From NCBI GenBank assembly GCA_029820945.1, contig JALGUJ010000037.1:1-53043 (forward strand): a stretch of DNA of 53,043 nucleotides, in the 5' to 3' direction. Of the stretch, positions 44,761-52,337 are shown piece after piece. The translations under genes were made by a program, and so were the position numbers. The notes below the pieces were generated by a model. The model was not told the DNA's origin and did no database searches. It worked only from the letters and a program-made list of their open reading frames with translations. The stretch comes from Candidatus Zipacnadia bacterium. GTDB lineage: Bacteria > Armatimonadota > Zipacnadia > Zipacnadales > UBA5352. Every line of letters starts with the position of its first letter. Positions within the stretch are counted from its first letter, which is position 1.

Positions 44761-45903
44761 ATGTTCGTGCTGCGGATGATGCTGGCCGAGATCGGCCATC
44801 GTAAGCTCAACTCCCTCTCGGCGCTGATCGCGGTCGTGATGGCGGTCGCGGTCGCGGTCGCGGTGGTGACGACCTGTGACGCCTCCCGGCGCGAGACGGT
44901 GCGGCTGATGCGCAACATGGGCTTCAACCTGCTCATCGTGCCCGAGGGCACCGACATGACGGACTTCTGGAGTCGCAGCTTCGCCGAGAAGGAGATGCCC
45001 GAGGACTATGTGTACCGCCTGTCCAGGTCCGGTCTCATGACCATCAGGCACCTGGTCGCCCGGCTGCAGAAGCGGGTGACCTGGGAGGGCCACGAGGTGC
45101 TTCTGACCGGGGTGCTCCCCGAGGTGGCCATGGCCCACCGGTCGAGCAAGTCGCCGATGGGCCTGAGCATCCCGCGCGGATCGGCCTACCTCGGCTACCA
45201 CATCGCACGCCTCGCGAAGGTGCCCGAGGGCGGAGAGATCGAGGTACTCGGGAGGCGGCTGAAGGTCGCGGGGGTAATCGAGGAGCAGGGGAGCATCGAT
45301 GACATCCGCATCCATGCGCACCTGCACGACGTGCAGGAGATGCTGGGCCGGCCGGGTCGGATCAACGAGATCGAGGCGCTGCAGTGTCTATGCATCAGCG
45401 ACCGGCCTCTGTCCGTGATCCGCCAGGATGTGCGGTCGGTGCTGCCCGGCGTCAGAGTGACCGAGTTCCGCTCCATCGCTGTGGCGCGGGCCGAGACGCG
45501 GAAGATGGTCGAGCGCTTCGCAGGGCTGCTCATTCCCGCTATCGTGCTGGTGGCGACGCTCTGGGTAGGCCTCAGCGCCACGCGCAACGTGAACGAGCGG
45601 CGGGGGGAGATCGGCATCCTGCGCGCGCTCGGCGTGGGCTCCGGCCCCATCGCCGCGCTGTTCCTCGGCAAGATGCTTACCATTGGCGCCGTCGGGGCGG
45701 TGCTGGGCTGGGCCGCGGGCACAGCCGTCGCGGTTCACTACGGCACCGACATCTTCCCGCTGACCGCGAAGCAGATAGCGCCCCTGTATCCCCTGCTGGG
45801 CTGGTCGGTGCTGGGGGCGGCGCTGCTGTGCCTGATCGCGAGCTGGCTGCCGGCGCTCTCGGCGGTCTTGCAGGATCCCGCCGAAGTGCTCGCGGAGGAG
45901 TAG
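44761..45903 (+). CDS. FtsX/MacB-type ABC transporter permease
   Basis: This 380-residue membrane protein starts by my choice at the ATG at 44761 (MFVLRMMLAEIGHRKLNSLS), with GGTGAT upstream. Earlier in-frame ATGs (44740, 44695) have no site, and 44695 overlaps a hairpin. One N-terminal membrane segment (SALIAVVMAVAVAVAVV) is followed by a ~230-residue extracytoplasmic domain. Three C-terminal segments follow (LLIPAIVLVATLWVGL, MLTIGAVGAVLGWAAGTAV, LLGWSVLGAALLCLIASW). NVNERRGEIGILRALGVG is the classic FtsX-family coupling helix region. Such permeases work as dimers driving mechanical work or export across the envelope, not classic import. The ATPase gene begins two bases after the stop. Confidence 0.9.
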   Translation: MFVLRMMLAEIGHRKLNSLSALIAVVMAVAVAVAVVTTCDASRRETVRLMRNMGFNLLIVPEGTDMTDFWSRSFAEKEMPEDYVYRLSRSGLMTIRHLVARLQKRVTWEGHEVLLTGVLPEVAMAHRSSKSPMGLSIPRGSAYLGYHIARLAKVPEGGEIEVLGRRLKVAGVIEEQGSIDDIRIHAHLHDVQEMLGRPGRINEIEALQCLCISDRPLSVIRQDVRSVLPGVRVTEFRSIAVARAETRKMVERFAGLLIPAIVLVATLWVGLSATRNVNERRGEIGILRALGVGSGPIAALFLGKMLTIGAVGAVLGWAAGTAVAVHYGTDIFPLTAKQIAPLYPLLGWSVLGAALLCLIASWLPALSAVLQDPAEVLAEE

Positions 45904-45905
45904 TG

Positions 45906-46574
45906 ATGATCGTACTCGACGAGGTCAGCAAGGTCTATCAGGGCGCGGACGGCGAGGTCCGGGCGCTCGACGGCGTCGGGCTCTCGGTGGCGGACGGTGA
46001 GTTCGTCGCGGTGCGCGGCCCGAGCGGTAGCGGGAAGAGCACACTGCTGCTCGTCATGGGCGGCATGGTCCGGCCCACCTCCGGCACGGTGACCATCGAC
46101 GACCGCCGCCTGTACTCCCTCTCCCCGGCCGAGCGGGCGCGCCTGCGCGCCGAGCGCATCGGCTTCGTCTTCCAGCTCTTCCACCTCGTGCCCTACCTCA
46201 GCGCGGTGGACAACGTGCTGGTGCCGGTGCTGGCGGGAATGCGCCGGGACCGTGATGAGGCCGCCTCCGTGCTCCGGCGGTTGGAGATGGGCGAGCGCCT
46301 GCACCATCGGCCGCGGGAGCTGAGCACCGGCGAGTGCCAGCGCGTTGCCCTGGCCCGCGCGCTCATCAAGCGGCCCGACATCATCCTCGCCGACGAGCCT
46401 ACCGGGAACCTCGACCCCGAGAACGCCGCAGCGGTCATGGGCTACCTCGCCGACTTCCACCGCGATGGCGGCACCGTGCTCGTCGTCAGCCACGACGCGC
46501 TGGCGGAACGGTACGCGGACCGCACCGTGCACCTCGACCGTGGCCGGATCGTTCCTGAGCGGCCGCAGGCCTGA
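45906..46574 (+). CDS. LolD/MacB-type ABC transporter ATP-binding protein
   Basis: This 222-residue ATPase powers the FtsX-type permease encoded just upstream (stop TAG 45901-45903, ATG 45906, GGAGGAG overlapping the permease end). Walker A is GPSGSGKST (38-46), the Q-loop is VFQLFHLVPYLS (Q90), the signature is LSTGECQ (139-145, a variant of LSGGQ), Walker B is IILADEPTGNLD with E164, and the H-loop is VVSHD (H196). Length and the PTGNLD ending fit the LolD/MacB/FtsE group. The cargo is unknown; the neighbouring exported PQQ chimera and jelly-roll proteins are candidates for functional partners. Confidence 0.93.
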   Translation: MIVLDEVSKVYQGADGEVRALDGVGLSVADGEFVAVRGPSGSGKSTLLLVMGGMVRPTSGTVTIDDRRLYSLSPAERARLRAERIGFVFQLFHLVPYLSAVDNVLVPVLAGMRRDRDEAASVLRRLEMGERLHHRPRELSTGECQRVALARALIKRPDIILADEPTGNLDPENAAAVMGYLADFHRDGGTVLVVSHDALAERYADRTVHLDRGRIVPERPQA

Positions 46575-46697
46575 AGTTGCGTGGCGACCTCTGCGGTGTG
46601 TGCAGGTCCGAAAGGAGCCCCGACGAAGGCACTCGCCTGTGGTCGCACGGGTGCCCACGAGGCAGGACGCCTGACGACCCACTGCCGGGAGGTCGAG

Positions 46698-47312
46698 ATG
46701 ATCGCTCGCGCGCTCCTGGTGGCGTCTCTTGTGACGGTCGCGGCCGGCCTGACGGCCGCACCTGAGCTCGTGGACAACCCCGGCTTCGAGCTGCCGCCCG
46801 CGGGCGACGAGGGGGCGGCCGTCGCGCCGGGCTGGCAGGTCGATATCCGCTCCCGCGATGCGGCCGAGGTCGCCGACGCCTCCGCGTGCTCCGCGCGCCG
46901 CGACGACCGCGCCCCGCACTCCGGCGGCTGGTGCCTGCGCCTGGAGGCCGGCGGCGGGCTGCTCACCCAGCTCTGGGCCGAGCCGGAGATCGAGGGGGAG
47001 CGCGGCCGCCTGATCCCGGTCGAGGGCGGGCGGCGCTACGACTTCAGCTACTGGGCCCGCGTTCCCGACCCCGGCACCATCCTCGTCGGCCACGTGATCT
47101 TCTACGACGCCGACCGCCGGGCCCTTCAGGGCAGACACGCGCGCCTGAAGACCTCCGCCGATCAGACCGGGGACCGCTGGCTCAGGTTCGAGCGCTCCGT
47201 GCCCATCGAGGAGGAGGCGACCTTCGCGGTGGTGCACTTCGCCTGCGGATGGGGCTCAGGCGGCCGCCAGACCGCCTGGCTCGACGACGTCCAGTTCAGC
47301 CTCCACGAGTGA
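46698..47312 (+). CDS. Exported jelly-roll (CBM4/9-like) carbohydrate-binding protein
   Basis: This 204-residue protein starts at the ATG at 46698 with GGGAGGT upstream. Signal peptide MIARALLVASLVTVAAGLTA-A. The mature part opens with ELVDNPGFELPPAGDEG, the usual beginning of CBM4/9-like jelly rolls, and ends with RQTAWLDDVQFSLHE, the usual ending, with VEGGRRYDFSYWARVPDPG and RWLRFERSVPIEEE between. Full domain length, no catalytic domain attached. It lies 123 bp after the ATPase and 13 bp before the BNR propeller gene, so probably co-transcribed with the latter. Likely a polysaccharide or cell-wall binding protein. Confidence 0.85.
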   Translation: MIARALLVASLVTVAAGLTAAPELVDNPGFELPPAGDEGAAVAPGWQVDIRSRDAAEVADASACSARRDDRAPHSGGWCLRLEAGGGLLTQLWAEPEIEGERGRLIPVEGGRRYDFSYWARVPDPGTILVGHVIFYDADRRALQGRHARLKTSADQTGDRWLRFERSVPIEEEATFAVVHFACGWGSGGRQTAWLDDVQFSLHE

Positions 47313-47325
47313 GGGGACATCCCAC

Positions 47326-50307
47326 ATGACGATCCGCGCACGGGCAGTTCTCGTGACGCTCATCTGGGCGCTTGCGCCGGCGTTTGGCCAGGACGCCGCC
47401 GATCACACGCGCGTGTTCTGGCGCAACATCGGCATGGGCGGGGGCGGCGCCTTCTACCACGTCACCGCCGATCCCAACGATGGCGACACGCTCTTCGTGG
47501 GCATCGACATGAACGGCCTCTACAAGACCGAGGACGGCGCGGAGAGCTGGCAGAACCTGTCGAACCTCGAGATGCGCAGCGACGTCAGCGCCTGCATCGC
47601 CGTGGCGCCGGGCGACGGCAGCATCGTCTACAACGGCGCGAAGGGCATCCAGAAGAGCACCGATGGCGGCCATACCTGGGAGACCGTCTGCGACATCGGC
47701 GGCAACTGGGTCATGGACCGCGGCCCGCGCATGTGGGCCTCCGGCACGCCGATGGTCATCGACCCGGACGACAGCGACACGGTCTGGTTCGGCACCCCCG
47801 GCGGCAACCTGCGCAGGACCACCGACGGGGGAGAGAGCTGGGAGATCGTCACCGACTTCACGCCTGATGACGACGGCACCGCCGGCCAGTTCGACGAGGG
47901 CGTGCAGTCGATCCTCATCGATCCCACCAGCCCGGTTGGCGGCCGCACCGTCTTCGTCGCCACCTGGGAGGGCATGTTCCGCAGCACCGACGGTGGCGCG
48001 AGCTGGGAGGCCATCAACGAGGGCCTGCCGCACACTCGACTGATGGCCGTCGCCGGCGGCGCGAAGGACGGGGAGCTGCGCCTCTACGCCCTGCTGCATC
48101 CGCGCATGATCGACGGGCGGTACGCGGGCGGCGTCTATCGCAGCTACGATGGCGGCGACACGTGGGTCGAGCGCAATGATGGTCTCTGCACCTGGGTGCA
48201 GGGCGGCGTCGAGCCCGAGGAGATCGCCCGCTACTCCCCCAAGCGCGCCAAGCACGCGACCCGCTACTACAACATGCGCGTCTTCCACGGCGACCCGGAC
48301 GTCGTCTACCTCTACGCCGATGGCGTCGTGGACCAGTGGGCGACGCGGGGGCTCTATCGCAGCGACGACGGCTGCGAGAGCTGGCGCTTCATTGAGGTCG
48401 AGACGCTGGGCCGCAACTGGAACGAGTGCTACTGGGACGGGCGCTTCGGCCTCGCCATCTCTGCCACGGACCCGGACGTGCTCTACTCCTGCCAGGGGAT
48501 GAACGTGTTCAAGTCCGTGGACGGCGGCCACGGCTTCTTCCAGGTGATGAGCGATCCGGTCGGAGACGGCTCCTGGCGCACGCGCGGGCTGGACAACGAC
48601 CTGTGGTACAAGGCCGTCCCCGACCCGCGCAACCCCGGCACCGTCTACTTCACCGACGCCGACGCAGGGCTGGTGTACACGCGCGACGGCGGCGAGACCT
48701 GGTTCGCCGAACGCCGCCTGCCCAATGACGCCTACGCGCTGGCGCTCGACCCCGTGGCCGGCGCGGTTGCGGTGGGGATCGGGGTTGATGCGGCGAAGCG
48801 CGCCTACGGAGGCCTGGCCATCAGCCGCGATGGCTGCCAGACCTGGGAGCGCGTGGAGAGGAACCCCGAATCCGGACTGCCCGCCAGCAACGTCATCGCC
48901 ATCGCGGTGGATGACGCCAGCCCGGCGAACGCCCGCACCTGGTACGCATCATCGATGGGCCACGGCGTCCGCCGCTCCGATGACGCGGGCAGGACCTGGC
49001 GGCAGGTCAACGCCGGCCTGCCGCAGTTCGACCCGGATGACCGCGGAGGCGGGCTGAACGTCCGGGAGCTGACCGTCGCCGCGCGCGACACGGTCTATGC
49101 CATCGTGGGAACCGTCGAGGGCGGCGGTGGGGGCGAGTCGGAGATCTACCGCACCACCGACGGCGGGGCAAGCTGGGAGGCGCTTGACACCGAGGCCATC
49201 GCCGGGCGCATCTACGAGCTGCTGGTGCGCCCGGAGGACCCCGCGCACCTGATCTGCGGCGCCGGCCGGGGCGTGTACGAGAGCGCCGACGGTGGTCGGA
49301 GTTGGACGCAGATCCTGTCCGCGGAGATGCTCTCAGGCCCCATCGCCACGCGGCCGCACTTCGACGCCACGGCGATGTGCGTCGAGATGCCTCCGGACGA
49401 TGCTCAGGTGATCTTCGCCGGCCTGCGGCGCGGCGGGGCGGTGATGACCGAGGACGGCGGCGCGAGCTGGCACTTCGTCTGCGACGGCCTGGGTCACCGC
49501 GCCGTCGAGGACCTCGCCCTGGACCCGAGCGACGCGAGTGTCATCTGGGCCTGCACCCGGGGACAGAGTGGCTACCGTGGGACCATCGTCGCCCCGGGGG
49601 AGGAGCCCCCCGCGCACCGGCCTCAGGCGCGGCTGCCGGCGCCCGATCCGGCGCGGCTGCGGGAGGAGTTCGAGCGCATGAAGGCGGAGGCCGGGGCGGA
49701 GTGCATCGACGTGCCCCGCGCCGAGCCGCCGATCACCATCGCCTCCTGGGTACGCGCCGCAGAGGTGCGGGACTTCCGCCACGCCGGCTCCGGTGAGCCC
49801 TACCTGGCCCCGACGCGGGCGCGGCTGCTGCATGACGGCACGGCGCTGCACATCCGCATGGACTGCAGCATCCACGAGGGAGACCTGGGGGCTCCCGCGC
49901 GCTTCCTCGGTGCCGGCCTGACCGCCCCGGGACGCCGTGACGCATCTCTCTGGGGAGAGGATTCGGTGGAGGTGCTGCTGGCGACGGACGGCGATGCGAC
50001 GGAGCTCTGCCACTTCATCGCCAACGCCCGTGGCGCGCGCTGGGACGGCCTCCACCACAGGGCCGGCGTGGACGCGGGCTGGGATGGCCGGTGGGAGGCG
50101 TCGGGCGAGGTGAGCGGTGCCACCCTCCGCCACCGCCTGAGTATCCCGCTGGCGCTGCTGCCCGGCGGCGCGCCCGTGCCCGGCGACACGCTCAGGATCA
50201 AGCTCTGCCGCAACGACTTCGCGACCCGCAGCTTCGCGAGCTGGCCGGCGAGCCCGCAGGGCTTTGCCTGCCGGCCGCGCTACTGGGCCGAGCTGCGCCT
50301 GCTCTGA
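47326..50307 (+). CDS. Exported BNR/Asp-box (GH74 or VPS10-like) propeller with C-terminal CBM9-like domain
   Basis: This 993-residue protein starts at the ATG at 47326 behind GAGGGGA. Signal peptide MTIRARAVLVTLIWALAPAFG-Q. About 13 Asp-box motifs of the type S-x-D-G-G-x-x-W occur between residues ~60 and ~730 (STDGGHTW, TTDGGESW, SYDGGDTW, TRDGGETW, SADGGRSW, TEDGGASW), giving a double seven-bladed propeller arrangement as in xyloglucanases (GH74) or VPS10/sortilin-like proteins. Residues ~785-993 form a CBM9-like domain (ALHIRMDCSIHEGDLGAP, DASLWGEDSVEVLLATDGD, then WPASPQGFACRPRYWAEL). GH74 activity needs two Asp residues that I cannot place, so enzyme or binding role is open. 13 bp after the jelly-roll gene. 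Confidence 0.87.
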   Translation: MTIRARAVLVTLIWALAPAFGQDAADHTRVFWRNIGMGGGGAFYHVTADPNDGDTLFVGIDMNGLYKTEDGAESWQNLSNLEMRSDVSACIAVAPGDGSIVYNGAKGIQKSTDGGHTWETVCDIGGNWVMDRGPRMWASGTPMVIDPDDSDTVWFGTPGGNLRRTTDGGESWEIVTDFTPDDDGTAGQFDEGVQSILIDPTSPVGGRTVFVATWEGMFRSTDGGASWEAINEGLPHTRLMAVAGGAKDGELRLYALLHPRMIDGRYAGGVYRSYDGGDTWVERNDGLCTWVQGGVEPEEIARYSPKRAKHATRYYNMRVFHGDPDVVYLYADGVVDQWATRGLYRSDDGCESWRFIEVETLGRNWNECYWDGRFGLAISATDPDVLYSCQGMNVFKSVDGGHGFFQVMSDPVGDGSWRTRGLDNDLWYKAVPDPRNPGTVYFTDADAGLVYTRDGGETWFAERRLPNDAYALALDPVAGAVAVGIGVDAAKRAYGGLAISRDGCQTWERVERNPESGLPASNVIAIAVDDASPANARTWYASSMGHGVRRSDDAGRTWRQVNAGLPQFDPDDRGGGLNVRELTVAARDTVYAIVGTVEGGGGGESEIYRTTDGGASWEALDTEAIAGRIYELLVRPEDPAHLICGAGRGVYESADGGRSWTQILSAEMLSGPIATRPHFDATAMCVEMPPDDAQVIFAGLRRGGAVMTEDGGASWHFVCDGLGHRAVEDLALDPSDASVIWACTRGQSGYRGTIVAPGEEPPAHRPQARLPAPDPARLREEFERMKAEAGAECIDVPRAEPPITIASWVRAAEVRDFRHAGSGEPYLAPTRARLLHDGTALHIRMDCSIHEGDLGAPARFLGAGLTAPGRRDASLWGEDSVEVLLATDGDATELCHFIANARGARWDGLHHRAGVDAGWDGRWEASGEVSGATLRHRLSIPLALLPGGAPVPGDTLRIKLCRNDFATRSFASWPASPQGFACRPRYWAELRLL

Positions 50308-50325
50308 GCGGAGCGTGGCGACGCG

Positions 50326-50420
50326 TCAGACGGCGAGCCAGATCAACGTGCCCTCACCCTCTGCCAGGCGGAGCGAGAAGCCCGTCGCGCCGTCCTCAGC
50401 CGCGAGGGGCCGCCATGCTC
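50326..50420 (-). pseudogene. Possible C-terminal remnant on minus strand
   Basis: In the gap between the BNR and TolB-like genes, the minus strand reads ATGFSLRLAEGEGTLIWLAV then TGA, which looks like the last beta strands of a glycosidase C-terminal domain. It continues upstream into the frame opposite the TolB-like gene, so only the tail looks real. The rest of 50308-50533 holds nothing recognisable except the ribosome site of the next gene. Chance is a serious alternative. Confidence 0.2.
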
Positions 50421-50533
50421 GCGTGCATGGTTCGGCGCGCCGGGCCGCCGTTCCCTGGGGGCTTCGCGTAGCGCGCCGCACGCAGGTGCGCACGGGTGGT
50501 CGGCGAAGGAGACCGTCGGAGGTGCGAGCGACG

Positions 50534-51550
50534 ATGACAGGGCTGCGTGGTCGGGTCGGACTCAGTTGCGGCGTGGCGCTATGCTCGGTGCTCGCGGCCG
50601 TCTCGTCCGCGCCGAGCGCATGGTGCTCGGAGCTTGCCTTCGTGTCCATGCGCGACGGGAACGCGGAGATCTACGTGGTGAAGGCCGACGGCTCCGGCCT
50701 GCGCCGGCTGACAAGCAACGAGGCCGAGGACACGAGGCCGGTCTGGTCGCCCAACGGCGGCTCGATTGCTTTCGTGAGTGACCGCGACGGGAACCAGGAG
50801 ATCTACCTCATGGACGCCCGGGGCGGGGGCAGGCGGAACCTGACGCGGAGCGACGCGTTCGAGGACCGCCCCTGCTGGTCGCCCGATGGCGAGCATCTGC
50901 TCTTCTCGACCGACCGCGACGGGAACTCCGAGATCTACGCCTGCAGGGCCGACGGGAGCGGCCTGCGCAACGTCAGCAGCCACCCCTCCTGGGATGGAGT
51001 GCCGGCGTGGTCACCCGCGGGCGACATCATCGCCTGGGTCGCCGACCGGCAGGGCAACCAGGACGTGATGGAGGCGGCCCCTGACGGCTCGGGCAGCCGC
51101 CCCATCGCCTCCCATCCGGCGTGGGACGGCGACCCCGTCTTCTCGACCGATGGCTCCCGGCTGGCCTTCCGCACGCACCGGGACGGCAGCATCAGCGTCT
51201 ACGTATACGACGTGGCCGCGGGCACGGTGAGCAACGTCAGTGGGGTAGGGGCGTGGAACGAGGAGCCGGACTGGGCCCCGGACGGGCGGCTGGCGTGGGC
51301 CTCGTCGCCCGCCGGTAACCGCGAGGTCATCGTCGCCGACCCGGACAGCGGCGTGCAGCTCAACATCACCAACAGCCCCTTCAACGAGTGGGCGCCGCGC
51401 TGGTCGCCGGACGGCGGCATGATCGCCTTCCTGTCCGACCGCAGCGGCCAGGTCCGGCTCTACGTCGCGGGGGCCGACGGGTCGAATGTGGTGGAGGTCG
51501 GCGGGGGCCCGGTCTGCGACGTGCCCTGCTCGTGGCGGCCCGAGAAGTAG
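50534..51550 (+). CDS. Exported TolB-like (PD40) beta-propeller protein
   Basis: This 338-residue protein starts at the ATG at 50534, nine bases after GGAGGTG; the longer upstream frame has no site. The signal peptide ends near SSAPSAWC. It is a single propeller of about seven PD40 blades: VSMRDGNAEIYVVKADGSG, VWSPNGGSIAFVSDRDGNQE, CWSPDGEHLLFSTDRDGNSE, RWSPDGGMIAFLSDRSGQ. The repeats closely resemble those of the large three-propeller protein at 19377-22934, so the two genes are probably related by duplication or recruitment. No Pal, TolQ or TolR is present, so it is not simply the Tol-system TolB. I infer extracytoplasmic protein or ligand binding. It ends the plus-strand series. Confidence 0.86.
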   Translation: MTGLRGRVGLSCGVALCSVLAAVSSAPSAWCSELAFVSMRDGNAEIYVVKADGSGLRRLTSNEAEDTRPVWSPNGGSIAFVSDRDGNQEIYLMDARGGGRRNLTRSDAFEDRPCWSPDGEHLLFSTDRDGNSEIYACRADGSGLRNVSSHPSWDGVPAWSPAGDIIAWVADRQGNQDVMEAAPDGSGSRPIASHPAWDGDPVFSTDGSRLAFRTHRDGSISVYVYDVAAGTVSNVSGVGAWNEEPDWAPDGRLAWASSPAGNREVIVADPDSGVQLNITNSPFNEWAPRWSPDGGMIAFLSDRSGQVRLYVAGADGSNVVEVGGGPVCDVPCSWRPEK

Positions 51551-51599
51551 TGACACGGGCCGGCGTTGAACCCGAGAGGGGTCTTCCGGGCGGCAGGCC

Positions 51600-52337
51600 T
51601 CACCGCTCGTGCCTCTGCCAGTGGGCCACGATGTAGGTGAAGATGTTCACGCCCATGCGGAAGGCCGGCTCGCGGCTGTCGGGCCGCACCCACTCGCCGG
51701 TGCCTTCCCAGCAGTCCCCGTAGTCGTTGCGTGAGAAGATGACGCCCAGCCGGCCGCCGACGTCGATCCCCTGCAGCGGGTAGCGCTCGCCCATGTCCCC
51801 CGCGGGCACGCGGTCGAGGACGTAGTGCGCGCGGTAGAGGTCGTGGTCGATGGGCAGGTCCGCCAGGCTGTCGCCGAAGGTCTTCTTCATCTCTCGCCGG
51901 AAGCACTCGCCGAACGGGCCGTGTGAGTCCTCGCCGAAGATGGTCCCGCCCTGTGCCACGTACTGCCGCAGAACCTCACGCTCGTCCTCGGTCAGGCTGA
52001 AGGCGCGGTGGCCGCGCAGGTGGAGGACGGGCGTGCCCTCGATGTTCTCCAGCGTCAGAGGGACGTAGCGTTCGTGCACGGTCACGTGGATGTCGGTTCG
52101 CTGGCGCACCTCGGAGAGCAGATGCGTCATCCCCTGAGCGTCGGCCTGGTAGTCGCCTGTCGTCACACCCAGCGGCATGTCGAAGCTGCCGGAGACGTCC
52201 GAGTAGATGCCGCCGGGCGTGCTCCTGGCGTGACCGAGCCCCAGCCAGGGGCCGACCCCAGGGATGCCGGGCATCGCGTCCGGCGCGTGAGCGATCAGCC
52301 CGCGCGTCTCGGTAGCCGGCAGGGGCAACAGGCCCAT
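51600..52337 (-). CDS. DUF4159 domain, C-terminal part of a frame-broken gene
   Basis: This 245-residue frame (first ATG 52337) holds a full DUF4159 domain: GGIYSDVSGSFDMPLGVTTG, TPVLHLRGHRAFSLTEDERE, LRQYVAQGGTIFGEDSHGPF, YPLQGIDVGGRLGVIFSRND and a closing FTYIVAHWQ. DUF4159 has no settled biochemical role; it resembles a GATase-like Rossmann fold without obvious catalytic residues, and members often sit next to exported or stress-related genes. Upstream the frame runs on through GLGLVSGGIAGIGPVGAGLP into a 38-bp tandem duplication, where it meets a TGA. Deleting one 38-bp copy fuses it to the Gly-rich frame at 52295-53043. I read the two as one gene, broken either truly or by assembly. Confidence 0.82.
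   Translation of the reverse strand: MGLLPLPATETRGLIAHAPDAMPGIPGVGPWLGLGHARSTPGGIYSDVSGSFDMPLGVTTGDYQADAQGMTHLLSEVRQRTDIHVTVHERYVPLTLENIEGTPVLHLRGHRAFSLTEDEREVLRQYVAQGGTIFGEDSHGPFGECFRREMKKTFGDSLADLPIDHDLYRAHYVLDRVPAGDMGERYPLQGIDVGGRLGVIFSRNDYGDCWEGTGEWVRPDSREPAFRMGVNIFTYIVAHWQRHER

Noticed and set aside
50534-51550. Classical TolB of the Tol-Pal system
   Set aside because: No TolB N-terminal domain and no tolQ, tolR, tolA or pal gene nearby; it is a lone PD40 propeller.
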